DNA from: Defluviicoccus sp. bin129
GTDB taxonomy: Bacteria; Pseudomonadota; Alphaproteobacteria; MPNO01
Reading direction: 5' to 3'
Assembly: GCA_002239065.1 (NCBI GenBank)
Contig: MPNO01000007.1
Span: 55,421-119,420 of the forward strand
Length of the DNA: 64,000 bases
The stretch's first letter is position 1, and each line of letters begins with the position of its first letter. Positions 35,854-44,135 of the stretch are shown here, in pieces. Below the pieces are notes generated by a model. That model saw only the letters and a program-made list of their open reading frames with translations. It did no database searches and was not told the DNA's origin. The position numbers and the translations under genes are program-made.

Positions 35854-36410
35854 TCGCGGACGACGGCCTGGTACTCCGCCCGCGTGCGTTCGGCGGGCGG
35901 CTCCTTGGCGGTGCCGATATAGACGAAGCCGGCCACCCGCTCGTGCTCGCCGCAGCCGAGCGCCGCCGCCACCTCGTCGTTATAGGCCGGCCACTCGGTC
36001 AGCCATTGCGCGGAGTAGCCGATCGCATGGGCGGCGTTCAGCATGTTCATGCAGACCGCGCCCGACGACAGCGTCTGCTCCCATTCCGGGATCTTGTGCG
36101 CGGGCGTGATGCGCGAGGTCACGGCGACGATCACCGGGGCGCGCTGGAAACGTTCGCGCTCGACCTCGACCAGCTCGTCGAAGGCATCCGGGTTCTCCTT
36201 CCTGAACGCGTCGGCGAGGACGTCGCCGAAGGCGGTCCGGGCGGCGCCCTTGATGACGACGAACCGCCACGGACCCAGCTTGCCGTGGTCCGGCACCCGC
36301 ATGCCGGTCTTCAGGATCGCGTCGAGCTCGTCGTCGCTCGGCCCCGGGTCGCCCAGATTGCGCGCCGTCACCGAGCGGCGGGTCATCAGGAAGTCTATGA
36401 TTTCGGTCAT
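35832..36410 (-). CDS. Nitroreductase family protein
   Basis: A 192-residue FMN protein. The FMN-binding RRSVTARNLGDPGPSDDEL near the start and KLGPWRFVVIKG, then GAVCMNMLNAAHAIGYSAQWLTEW are standard. Members reduce nitro compounds, quinones or flavins with NAD(P)H. No substrate can be assigned. It is the first gene of the minus-strand run with TrmO and YrdC. Confidence 0.9.
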   Translation of the reverse strand: MTEIIDFLMTRRSVTARNLGDPGPSDDELDAILKTGMRVPDHGKLGPWRFVVIKGAARTAFGDVLADAFRKENPDAFDELVEVERERFQRAPVIVAVTSRITPAHKIPEWEQTLSSGAVCMNMLNAAHAIGYSAQWLTEWPAYNDEVAAALGCGEHERVAGFVYIGTAKEPPAERTRAEYQAVVREWTPGAP

Positions 36411-36500
36411 GCCCAGCTCCTAACCGTGCGGGGCGCGCGCGGCCCTTGCCGCCGCCCCGCTTTCACCGTCCATGTCGATACAAGCGGTCCCGCGGCGGTT

Positions 36501-36921
36501 TTATTGCGCCGCCTGCCGGCCCGCAACCGCTTCGCGGAGACCGTCGAGCAGCCCTTCGAGCCGGGCCACCCGCTCGACCAGGGCGGTCAGCCGCTCGTCC
36601 AGCGCTCCGATCCGCGCCTCCAGCCGGTCCATCCGTTGGTCCAGCCGGTCAATCCGCTCGTCCAGGCCGTCCATCCGCCCCTCGTGCGGGGCCCCCCCCC
36701 GCGCCCGGGGCGGCCCGCCTCTCGCCCAGCGCCCCGCCCCGCCCCCCCAGCCGGTCCATCCGTTGGTCCAGCCGGTCAATCCGCTGGTCCAGGCCGTCCA
36801 TCCGCCGCTCGAGCCGCTGGTCCAGCCGGTCGATCCGGCGGTCCAGCCGGCCGACCAGGGTGAGCATCAGCCCGGCCAGGGCAACCCCGACGGCGAGGAT
36901 GGCGATCAGCTCGGGCGACAT
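36501..36921 (-). pseudogene. Membrane-anchored coiled-coil protein with broken frame
   Basis: The first part (from 36921) has an N-terminal hydrophobic segment, then heptad-like repeats of the form R-x-D-x-L-D-Q-R. The frame is lost near a G/C-only stretch at 36688-36747 and continues in another frame with more of the same repeats, ending at 36501. The repeat unit of about 60 nt recurs with a 127-nt period (CAGCCGGTCC at 36621 and 36748). One intact protein of about 125-140 residues would result if the shift were undone. It resembles small anchored coiled-coil proteins of unknown function. The break may be a consensus error. Confidence 0.6.
36688..36747. other. G/C-only stretch breaking the coiled-coil gene
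   Basis: About 60 nt of almost pure G and C with runs of 7-10 C. A 127-nt spacing between repeat copies, not a multiple of three, accounts for the frame break. Confidence 0.6.
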
Positions 36922-36955
36922 GGGCCGAACCTAATGCAGGCTGCGCCGGAAGTCA

Positions 36956-38602
36956 TCACCCACCGGTCCCGGCGCGCTCGCGTTCGAGGGCGCGCAGCGC
37001 GCCCCGCTGGATCTTGCCCGTGGCGGTCAGCGGGAGCGCGTCGACGAACTCGATCGCGCGCGGGTACTTGAAGGCGGAGATCTGCGATTTCACGTAGTCC
37101 TGCAGCTCCCCGGCCAGCGCCGCGTCGCCCGCCGCCCCGTCGGAAAGGGCGACGAACGCCTTGACGATCGCCCCCCGGTCCGGGTCCGGCGAGCCGACGA
37201 CGGCGCATTCGCGCACGCTCGGGTGTTCGAGCAGCACCGCCTCGACCTCGAGCCCCGAGACGTTGTATCCGCTGGTCAGGATCATGTCGTCGGTGCGCGC
37301 CTCGTAATAGACATAGCCGTCCTCGTCGACGCGGCAGAGATCGCCCGACAGGTTCCAGCCGTCGCGCACGTAGCCGGCCTGCCGCTCCGCGTCGTCGAGA
37401 TAGCGGCATCCGTTGGGCCCCTTGGCGATCATCTGGCCGATCTCGCCCGGCGCGGTGTCCTCGAAGGCGTCGTTCACCACCCGCACCCGGAAGCCCGGGA
37501 TCTGGCGTCCGATGGCGCCCGGGCGGATGTCCGCGCCGGCGGCCGAGATGAAGATGTGCAGGAGCTCCGAAATCCCGAGCCCGTTGATCATCGCGACCCC
37601 GGTGATCTCCTTCCAGCGGTCGAACACCGCGGGCGCGAGCGGCTCGCCGCCGCCGACGCAGACCCGGAGGCTGGACAGGTCGTAATCCGCGGCCTCCTCC
37701 AGCATCAGCTTGTACCCCGACGGGGTGGAGAAGCAGACCGTCGCGCGGGTCTTCTCGATGGTCTCGAGCAGCAGCTTCGGCGTCGCCCGCTCCAGCAGCA
37801 CGGTCTCCGCGCCGAAGCGCGGCGCGTCGACCAGGAAGGCGCAGAGCCCGTAGAGGAAGGCGATCTGCGGCGAACCGCAGACGATGTCGCCCGGGCGGAT
37901 GTCGACGATGCGCCCGGCGAAGCAGTCCGCGGCGGCGAGCAGGTCGCGGTGGAAGTGGATCGTCCCCTTGGGCGTGCCGGTCGAGCCCGAGGTGAAGCCG
38001 ATGATGGCGACGTCCTCGGCCGACGTGTCGACATTGGCGAATGTCGCGGGCTTGGCTTCCGCGAGGGTTTCGAGACCGTCCGCCGGGTCGCCGAAATAGA
38101 GCACCCGCCGGAGATCGGCGCAGGACGGCGCCGCCTCCTCGATATCGGCGGCCAGATCGCGGTGGGAAATCGCCAGTTGAATCCGCGCCTTGTTCGCGAT
38201 GTATTCGATTTCGCGGGCGCGCAGCGTCGGCATGGTGGTCACCGCGACCCCGCCCGCCTTGAGCACCGCGTACCAGGAAACCGCCAGCATCGGGTGGTTG
38301 CCCGAGCGCAGCAGCACGCGGTTGCCGGGGACCAGGCCGCAATCCTCGACCAGCAGGCTGGCGATGCGGTTGGCCCGGGCGAGGACTTCGCCATAGGTCC
38401 AGACGTCGTCGCCGAAGCGGAACATGGGCTTGTCCGCGAAGCGGTCCGCCGCCTGCCGGTCGAGCAGCTCCACGGCCGCGTTGAAGCTCGGCGGGTAGGC
38501 GGCGAGCTCGGGCAGGACCGAATAGTCCATCTCCGGCCACAGCGCGCGCGGCGGCAGGTTGTCGTTGAGGAAGCTGTCGATATGCGCCGAGGGTCCGGTC
38601 AT
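36956..38602 (-). CDS. AMP-binding aryl/acyl-CoA ligase (benzoate/2-aminobenzoate-CoA ligase-like)
   Basis: A 548-residue ligase of the ANL superfamily. The phosphate-binding loop is in GFTSGSTGTPKGT, followed by a YGLC segment, the GGGEPLAPAV region, the adenine-binding NGLGISELLHIF, the SGDLCRVDEDGYVYYEARTDD hinge and the catalytic Lys in LTATGKIQRG. The closest recognisable type is the benzoate/2-aminobenzoate CoA ligase group. It would activate an aromatic acid to its CoA thioester. It lies 34 nt downstream of the coiled-coil gene's start codon side and reads away from it. Confidence 0.88.
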   Translation of the reverse strand: MTGPSAHIDSFLNDNLPPRALWPEMDYSVLPELAAYPPSFNAAVELLDRQAADRFADKPMFRFGDDVWTYGEVLARANRIASLLVEDCGLVPGNRVLLRSGNHPMLAVSWYAVLKAGGVAVTTMPTLRAREIEYIANKARIQLAISHRDLAADIEEAAPSCADLRRVLYFGDPADGLETLAEAKPATFANVDTSAEDVAIIGFTSGSTGTPKGTIHFHRDLLAAADCFAGRIVDIRPGDIVCGSPQIAFLYGLCAFLVDAPRFGAETVLLERATPKLLLETIEKTRATVCFSTPSGYKLMLEEAADYDLSSLRVCVGGGEPLAPAVFDRWKEITGVAMINGLGISELLHIFISAAGADIRPGAIGRQIPGFRVRVVNDAFEDTAPGEIGQMIAKGPNGCRYLDDAERQAGYVRDGWNLSGDLCRVDEDGYVYYEARTDDMILTSGYNVSGLEVEAVLLEHPSVRECAVVGSPDPDRGAIVKAFVALSDGAAGDAALAGELQDYVKSQISAFKYPRAIEFVDALPLTATGKIQRGALRALERERAGTGG

Positions 38603-38666
38603 CGCCGGAAACTAGTCGCGCCGCCGGGACAAGCCAAGAGGAGGGCGCTCCCGTTCCACCGAAGAT

Positions 38667-38695
38667 TTGACCAAGCACTTGACCAAGTGTAGCGT
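38667..38695 (+). promoter_or_regulatory. Promoter and operator of the Phd-VapC pair
   Basis: TTGACC (38667-38672) and TAGCGT (38690-38695) are spaced by 17 nt and could serve as -35 and -10 boxes. Between them lies the palindrome CACTT-GACC-AAGTG (38676-38689), and TTGACCAAG occurs twice, 12 nt apart. An operator inside the promoter spacer is typical of self-repressing toxin-antitoxin genes. Confidence 0.6.
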
Positions 38696-38734
38696 TGCGC
38701 CCCAAATCCGAACCGGCAAGGGAACACCGCAGAC

Positions 38735-38977
38735 ATGGCACGCCACGTCAAGATCGGAGAAGCTAAGACGCATCTGTCCGCGCTGCTCGCCCGGGTCGAG
38801 GCCGGCGAAGATCTCGTCATCTGCCGCGGCTCCACGCCGATCGCCCACGTCACGCGGATCGTCTCCGCTCCCGACCATGCCGAGCTTGCCGCAACCCTCC
38901 GCCGGGAAAGAGCGAAGCAGGAGCCGGTGACGACAACCGAAATCCTTGCCTGGCGCCACGAAGGACATGCGCGCTGA
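38735..38977 (+). CDS. Phd/YefM-family antitoxin
   Basis: An 80-residue antitoxin. The pattern HVKIGEAKTHLSALLARVEAGEDLVICRGSTPIAHV is the DNA-binding Phd/YefM fold; the C-terminal tail would wrap the toxin. The TGA stop overlaps the VapC start by one nucleotide, so the two genes form a standard operon. It probably represses its own promoter through the palindrome at 38676-38689. Confidence 0.93.
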   Translation: MARHVKIGEAKTHLSALLARVEAGEDLVICRGSTPIAHVTRIVSAPDHAELAATLRRERAKQEPVTTTEILAWRHEGHAR

Positions 38978-39378
38978 TGGCATACGTGATCGACGCCTCG
39001 ATCGCGGCCAGCTGGGTCCTGCCCGGCGAGGAAGCCGCGCTGGCGGACACAGCCCTCGACCGGCTTGCCGACGAACCCGCCTGCGTACCGGACCTTTTCT
39101 GGCACGAGCTGCGCAACATCCTGATTTCCGCCGAGCGCCGCAGACGCATCGACCGGCACCATGGCGATGCTTCCATGGCCCGCATCCGGCGGCTTGCCAT
39201 CCACGTTCCGCGCCAGCCCGAGGACCACCACGTTCTCGCTCTGGCGCGTGGTCACGGTCTTACCGCCTGCGATGCGAGCTACCTCGCCCTTGCGATCCAG
39301 GAACATTGTCCGCTGGCCACGCTCGACCACCGGGTGAACGATGCCGCCGCGGCGGAAGGATTGCCGGGATTCGCCTGA
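38977..39378 (+). CDS. vapC: VapC-type PIN-domain toxin
   Basis: A 133-residue ribonuclease toxin. Acidic metal-binding residues of the PIN fold are in YVIDASIAASW, LFWHELRNIL, TACDASYLALA and LATLDHRVNDAA. VapC enzymes cleave tRNA or rRNA and halt growth unless bound by the antitoxin. It is translated directly after its antitoxin. Full length and all expected acidic positions suggest it is active. Confidence 0.93.
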   Translation: MAYVIDASIAASWVLPGEEAALADTALDRLADEPACVPDLFWHELRNILISAERRRRIDRHHGDASMARIRRLAIHVPRQPEDHHVLALARGHGLTACDASYLALAIQEHCPLATLDHRVNDAAAAEGLPGFA

Positions 39379-39495
39379 TCCGCGTCCCGGGCAGGCCCCG
39401 AAGGGGCCGTATCCGAGGCACGCCGTGCCGCGGCAGTTCCATCCGGGGCGGATAGGCTATAGGGTCCCGCGCCAATCCGCCGAAGGTCGCCGCCG

Positions 39496-41508
39496 ATGAA
39501 CCCGTTCGTCCGTCTCGAGCTGATACGCGAATCGCTGATCGCCGTGGTCAACGAGATGCGCGCGAACATCATCCACTCGTCCTACGCGCCGATCATCTAT
39601 GAGGGGCATGATTTCTCCTGCGCCCTGATGTCGGCCGACGGGCGGCAGATCGCCCAGGGGCTCGCCGACCATCCGCTGCACATCTTCGCCGTGCCCTATT
39701 CGACCCAGCGGGTGGTCGAGGCCTTCGCCGGCGACATCCACGAGGGCGACCTGTTTCTGCACAACGACCCCTATACCGGCGGCACCCATTTGAACGACGT
39801 GTTGCTGCTGCACCCGGTGTTTTTCGCGGGCGAGCTCGCCATGTTCGCGGCCATCCGCTGCCACTGGAACGACGTCGGCGGCATGACGCCGGGCAGCCTG
39901 TCGGGCCGGGTCAACGAGGTCTACCAGGAGGGGATGCGGATCGCGCCGACCAGGATCTGCTCGAAGGGCGCGATGAACGACGCCTTCCTCGAGCTCCTGT
40001 TCAACAACATGCGCGGGCGCAACGAACGCCTCGGCGACTTCAACGCGATGCTGGGGACGGGCCGCAAGGCGGCCGAGCATGTCGGACGGCTGTTCGCGCG
40101 CTTCGGCGGGCAGGGGCTGCTCGACGGGATCGAGGAGCTGATGCGCCGCTCGGAAGGCCTGCTGCGCGCGCGGATCGCCGAATGCCCGGACGGCGTCTAT
40201 TTCGCCGAAGGATTTGTCGAGAGCGACGGCACCAACCCAGAGCCGCTGGTCGTCCGCCTCGAACTCACCGTGGACGGCGACACGATCACCGCGGACTTCA
40301 CCGGTACCTCGGCGCAGACCAACGGGCCGACCAATTGCGGCCCGGCGATGGCGCTCAACGGGGTCGGCACCATCGTCAAGGCCTTCCTCGATCCGAGGAC
40401 GCCGATCAACCACGGCTCGTTCAACCCGATCACCGTGATCGCGCCCGAGCGCAGCATCGTGAATGCGCGCGAGACCGCGCCCTGCGGCGGCATGGCGGAG
40501 GTCAAGTTCCTGATCGACGCGGTGGTCGCCTCGGCGATGAGCCAGGTGGTGCCCGAGATGAGCGTCGGCGACCTCAAGGGCGGGGCCAACCACATCCATA
40601 TCGCCGGCCCCGCCCCCACCGGCGAGGGCACCTATATCCATTACGAGTGGCCGGCGGGCGGCACCGGCGCCTCGTTCGGGGTGGACGGCAACAACGCGTG
40701 CCGCAGCTACAACGAGGGCGACTTCAACTCGATCCAGTCGGTCGAGACCGTCGAGGGCGCGTTTCCGCTGCGCGTCGAGCGCTGCGAGCTGCGCCAGGGC
40801 TGCTGCGGCGACGGCGCGTTTCGCGGCGGGTTTGGGCTGCGCCGCGACATCCGCGTCCTCGGCGGGAGCGCGATGCTGTCCGTGCTCTCGGAGAAGAACG
40901 TCATCCCGCCTTACGGGGTCGAGGGCGGCAAAGCGGGGGCATCCAACCGGTTCTTCGTCATCCGCGACGGCGAGACGGTCGAGCCGTCCGACATGCCGGG
41001 CAAGGTGTCCGGCTTCCGGCTGCGGGCGGGCGATGTCGTGCGCGAGGAGACCGCCGGCGGCGGCGGCCATGGCGATCCGCTCGCGCGCGACCCGGAGCTC
41101 GTGCGGCAAGACGTGGTCGGGGACTACCTGACCGCCGGCCAGGCCGAACGCCGCTACGGCGTGGTGCTCGGCCCCGATTTCTCGGTCGATGCCGGGGCGA
41201 CGCGCGCCAGGCGCGAGGCGCTGGCGGCGGAGCGGCTGAAGCCGAGGATCGAGGCGGCCAACGAGGAGCTGTTCGACGGCACCAGGCGCCGCGTCATCGT
41301 GCCCGCCCGGATTGCCGAGAAGGCCGGCATCGCCGACCACGCGCTGGTCGAGATCTCGACCGGGCGCGGCGCGCCGCTCAGGGCCTGGGCGCGGATCGCC
41401 GACGAGGGCCAGGCCGTGCTCGCCGGCGCTTCCAGCCTCGCCATCGTCCGCGCCTCCCCGGGGGATCGGATCGAGATCGCGCCCGCTCGTTCGGTCCCGG
41501 AGCTGTAG
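39496..41508 (+). CDS. hyuB: Hydantoinase B/oxoprolinase family protein
   Basis: A 670-residue protein of the HyuB family. The N-terminal RLELIRESLIAVVNEMRANI, FLHNDPYTGGTHLNDV and MTPGSLSGRVNEVYQEGMRI are strongly conserved, and the late GGAGGHGD-type turn (TAGGGGHGDP) marks the family. With HyuA it makes an ATP-dependent hydantoinase or acetophenone-carboxylase-like enzyme. The partner HyuA gene lies 3.8 kb away rather than next door; the two are on the same strand. ATG 39496 follows GAAGG. Confidence 0.92.
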   Translation: MNPFVRLELIRESLIAVVNEMRANIIHSSYAPIIYEGHDFSCALMSADGRQIAQGLADHPLHIFAVPYSTQRVVEAFAGDIHEGDLFLHNDPYTGGTHLNDVLLLHPVFFAGELAMFAAIRCHWNDVGGMTPGSLSGRVNEVYQEGMRIAPTRICSKGAMNDAFLELLFNNMRGRNERLGDFNAMLGTGRKAAEHVGRLFARFGGQGLLDGIEELMRRSEGLLRARIAECPDGVYFAEGFVESDGTNPEPLVVRLELTVDGDTITADFTGTSAQTNGPTNCGPAMALNGVGTIVKAFLDPRTPINHGSFNPITVIAPERSIVNARETAPCGGMAEVKFLIDAVVASAMSQVVPEMSVGDLKGGANHIHIAGPAPTGEGTYIHYEWPAGGTGASFGVDGNNACRSYNEGDFNSIQSVETVEGAFPLRVERCELRQGCCGDGAFRGGFGLRRDIRVLGGSAMLSVLSEKNVIPPYGVEGGKAGASNRFFVIRDGETVEPSDMPGKVSGFRLRAGDVVREETAGGGGHGDPLARDPELVRQDVVGDYLTAGQAERRYGVVLGPDFSVDAGATRARREALAAERLKPRIEAANEELFDGTRRRVIVPARIAEKAGIADHALVEISTGRGAPLRAWARIADEGQAVLAGASSLAIVRASPGDRIEIAPARSVPEL

Positions 41509-41537
41509 CAGAAAAGTTCTTTTCAGACAAAATAGGC

Positions 41538-41566
41538 TTGACATGGGACGCCATTTGTAGTAAATT
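41538..41566 (+). promoter_or_regulatory. Consensus sigma-70-like promoter with overlapping palindrome
   Basis: TTGACA (41538-41543) and TAAATT (41561-41566) are separated by exactly 17 nt, one of the best promoter matches in the window. A palindrome TGTAG-N8-CTACA (41556-41573) covers the -10 box, where a repressor would block transcription. It lies upstream of the CysN-CysC-like gene. Which regulator binds is unknown. Confidence 0.7.
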
Positions 41567-41581
41567 CTCTACAGTGGCGAA

Positions 41582-41656
41582 ATGAGGGCGAGAAGGCGGT
41601 TGCGGCGAGTCGAGCTCCCACCCTGCGCCATGTCGACCGGAACCCCACCCCGGTGA
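41582..41656 (+). CDS. Possible 24-residue leader peptide
   Basis: A short frame opens at ATG 41582, just after the predicted transcription start, and its TGA stop overlaps the GTG start of the next gene (GTGA). The peptide is Arg- and Pro-rich (M-R-A-R-R-R-L-R-R...) with one Cys. No ribosome site is seen, so it would need leaderless-type initiation. It could couple translation to the following gene, or be a chance frame. Confidence 0.35.
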   Translation: MRARRRLRRVELPPCAMSTGTPPR

Positions 41657-43119
41657 CGGATGCCGAAGCCCCGCGCGCCTCCGGCGACGACAAGCCACGG
41701 CTCCGAATTGTCGTTTGCGGCGCGGCGGGCGCCGGCAAGTCGACGCTGCTGGGCCGCTTGCCGGACGATTCCGGGGCGGCGCCCGGGGACCGGTTCGTCG
41801 TCGACATGCCCGGCCATGAACGATACACGCGGAACTGGTTCGCCGAGGCGTCGAACGCCGATCTCGCACTCGTCGTGGTCGATGCCCGCACCGGCGTTTC
41901 GGCCGAGACCCGGCGGCACAGCCATGTCGCCGCGCTGGCGGGTGTCCGCCGGGCGGTCCTGGCGGTCAACAAGATGGACCTGGTGGATTACGACGGCGGC
42001 GCGTTCGCGGCGATATCCGACGCCTATCGCGGGTACGCGCGCGAGCTCGGCATCGAGGACGTGAGCGCCGTCCCGCTCTCGGCGCTCGCCGGAGAGAACG
42101 TCTTCGCGGCCCGGCGCCTGCCCTGGTATGACGGCCCGACCCTGATGGAGGCGCTCGATGGCGCCGACATCCCGGCCGGGCGCGGCGACACGGCGGCGGA
42201 ACCGGACCGCCCGCCGCACGATGCCGACCAGTTCGCCGTTCATCTGATCTGGACGGGCGCCGCGCCGATGCTGCCCGGACGGCCCTACTTGCTCCGTTCC
42301 GGCGAGGTGTCCGCGGTCGCGCAGGTGACCGACCTGACGCACCGGGTCGACACGGACACGATGCGGCATCTCGCCGCCAAGACGCTGGCGGCGAACGAGA
42401 TCGGCTATTGCAAGATCGCGCTCGACCGTCCGATCCCGTTCGATACCCGCGCGGCGGGCGCGTTCGAGCTGGTCGACCGCTTCAGCGGGGCCACGGTGGG
42501 CGCCGGCGCGATCCGCTTCGCGCTCCGCCGCGCGGCCAACATCGCCTGGCAGGAGACCGGGACCGACAAGGCGGCGCGGGCGCGCGCGATCGGCCAGAAG
42601 CCCTGCGTCGTCTGGCTGACCGGGCTGCCGGGGGCGGGCAAGTCGACCATCGCCGACCTCGTGGAACAGAAGCTCCAGGCGATGGGGAGGCACACCTATC
42701 TGCTGGACGGGAACAACGTCCGGCGCGGGCTCAACCGGGATCTCGGCTTCACCGACCGGGACCGGGTGGAGAACATCCGCCGGGTCGCCGAGGTCGCCAG
42801 GCTGATGGCCGATGCCGGGCTGATCGTCATCGTGTCCCTGATCTCACCGTTCCGGTCGGAACGCGCGATGGCGCGGGGGACGATGGAAGAGGGGGAATTT
42901 TTCGAGGTGTTCGTCGACACCCCGATCGAAGTCTGCGAGGCGCGCGATCCCAAGGGGCTGTACGCCAAGGCGCGACGGGGAGAGCTGGCGAATTTCACCG
43001 GGATCGATTCGCCCTACGAGGCGCCGGAGGCCCCCGACCTCCGCATCGATACGACGGCGCTCCCGGCCGACCGGGCGGCGGACGAGGTGCTGCGGCTGTT
43101 GCGGACCCGGTCGTCCTGA
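41653..43119 (+). CDS. Reduced CysN-like GTPase fused to APS kinase (CysC)
   Basis: A 488-residue fusion. Residues about 15-300 resemble the GTPase subunit of sulfate adenylyltransferase (P-loop at 23-31, DMPGHERYTRN at 51-61, NKMDLVDY at 106-113), and the C-terminal part is an APS kinase with its own P-loop at 324-332 (GLPGAGKST) and a DGNNVRRGLN block. The normal CysNC is over 600 residues. Missing here are about 50-60 residues after the first P-loop (switch I and the ITIDVAYR strand) and most of the EF-Tu-like domain II; domain III is retained. No cysD lies next to it. It may work as an APS kinase with a degenerate GTPase tail, or be regulatory. Confidence 0.75.
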   Translation: MTDAEAPRASGDDKPRLRIVVCGAAGAGKSTLLGRLPDDSGAAPGDRFVVDMPGHERYTRNWFAEASNADLALVVVDARTGVSAETRRHSHVAALAGVRRAVLAVNKMDLVDYDGGAFAAISDAYRGYARELGIEDVSAVPLSALAGENVFAARRLPWYDGPTLMEALDGADIPAGRGDTAAEPDRPPHDADQFAVHLIWTGAAPMLPGRPYLLRSGEVSAVAQVTDLTHRVDTDTMRHLAAKTLAANEIGYCKIALDRPIPFDTRAAGAFELVDRFSGATVGAGAIRFALRRAANIAWQETGTDKAARARAIGQKPCVVWLTGLPGAGKSTIADLVEQKLQAMGRHTYLLDGNNVRRGLNRDLGFTDRDRVENIRRVAEVARLMADAGLIVIVSLISPFRSERAMARGTMEEGEFFEVFVDTPIEVCEARDPKGLYAKARRGELANFTGIDSPYEAPEAPDLRIDTTALPADRAADEVLRLLRTRSS

Positions 43120-43131
43120 GAGGCCTCGGAA

Positions 43132-43560
43132 TTACCTCGCCTCTTCGAGCATGCGTTCCCTGAAACCGGCCGGTGTCAGGACCGGAACGCCGAAGCCGTC
43201 CGCGTGTGCCAGCAGATCCTTGTCGCCGGTGACCAGGGCGTCCGCTTCGCCGGCGAGGGCGAGCGCGAGGAACGGCCGGTCGGACGGATCTCGGCAGTGG
43301 GGAACTCTGCTGTCTTCGGGGACGGCGATGGCCTCGCAGCAGGGCAGGTAGTCGTCCAGAAGGTCTTCGCGGTCTCTTTCGGTCAGCGCGAATTTCGGAT
43401 AGGCGAGAACGCGAATCAGTTCTTCGGTCGTCGCCCGGGAGGCCAGCGGGCGGATGGAGCCCGATTGCCAGGCGTGCCGCAGCCAGGCGAGGGTGTGCGC
43501 AGCGAACAGCAATGCCGAGAGCAACACATTGGTGTCGAGCACCACGCGCGGCGCGGTCAT
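43132..43560 (-). CDS. PIN-domain toxin
   Basis: A 142-residue protein with a PIN nuclease fold: VVLDTNVLLSALLF near the start, SRATTEELIRVL, CRDPSDRPFLALALAGEADALVTGDKDLL with the acidic metal-binding residues. These toxins act as ribonucleases. It overlaps the AbrB-type antitoxin by 4 nt (ATGA) and follows it, forming a toxin-antitoxin pair. It is convergent with the CysN-CysC-like gene, 12 nt between ends. Confidence 0.9.
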   Translation of the reverse strand: MTAPRVVLDTNVLLSALLFAAHTLAWLRHAWQSGSIRPLASRATTEELIRVLAYPKFALTERDREDLLDDYLPCCEAIAVPEDSRVPHCRDPSDRPFLALALAGEADALVTGDKDLLAHADGFGVPVLTPAGFRERMLEEAR

Positions 43561-43793
43561 CCCGTCTTGCGGTCCCCGTCGCGGGCCCAGGCCACCGCCT
43601 CGGCCACATCTTCCTCGCCGATCCCGAGCTCGGCGAGCTTGGAGCGCACGGCATCGGCCCGGTTGAGGCGTACCGGGGTCAGCACGATCCTTCCCCCGTC
43701 ATGCGAGACTTCGAAATATTCCGTCCCGGGACAGAACGCCAGGACCGCCTTCGGCAGCGTCAACTGGTTCTTGGAGGTGAGCTTGGCCAGCAT
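43557..43793 (-). CDS. AbrB/MazE-type antitoxin
   Basis: A 78-residue antitoxin with the swapped-hairpin AbrB/SpoVT fold: KLTSKNQLTLPKAVLAF at the start and FEVSHDGGRIVLTPV. It neutralises the following PIN toxin and represses the operon. Two AGTAAG copies, 8 nt apart (43807-43820), lie 14-27 nt before its start and might be part of an operator. Confidence 0.88.
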   Translation of the reverse strand: MLAKLTSKNQLTLPKAVLAFCPGTEYFEVSHDGGRIVLTPVRLNRADAVRSKLAELGIGEEDVAEAVAWARDGDRKTG

Positions 43794-44135
43794 GGTCGAG
43801 TCCGATAGTAAGAAAGTAAGGAACCATACAGACGCCAGGGCGAATATTCAACCGCCGTGCCTGCTCGCGGCAAGTCTTGAATAGCCGCGCAAAGCCGTCT
43901 GTCCCGGCACGACGGAAATCCTCTTGCCGCACGTGACTGGTGGGAGGTGGAAGATTGTCGCCATGCAGGACCTTGCGAGTCCGCCACCGGCTACGAGAGC
44001 CTTTTCAGGGCCGTGCCGATCGGCCACCTTGGAGTTTCGCCGCCGTCGAGGATGCGGTCTTTCCCGACAGAGGCGGCCTCGCGCCCGCGGAGTACCTGTT
44101 TCGCACCGGTTGAACATCGCATGGAGGTTCGTTCG
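43794..44135. other. 342-nt intergenic stretch
   Basis: This gap lies between the antitoxin (minus) and the YceI gene (plus). Apart from the AGTAAG direct repeats near 43807-43820 and the ribosome site GGAGG at 44123-44127 for YceI, I see no gene, repeat or strong hairpin. Small frames here in either strand look spurious. Confidence 0.5.
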
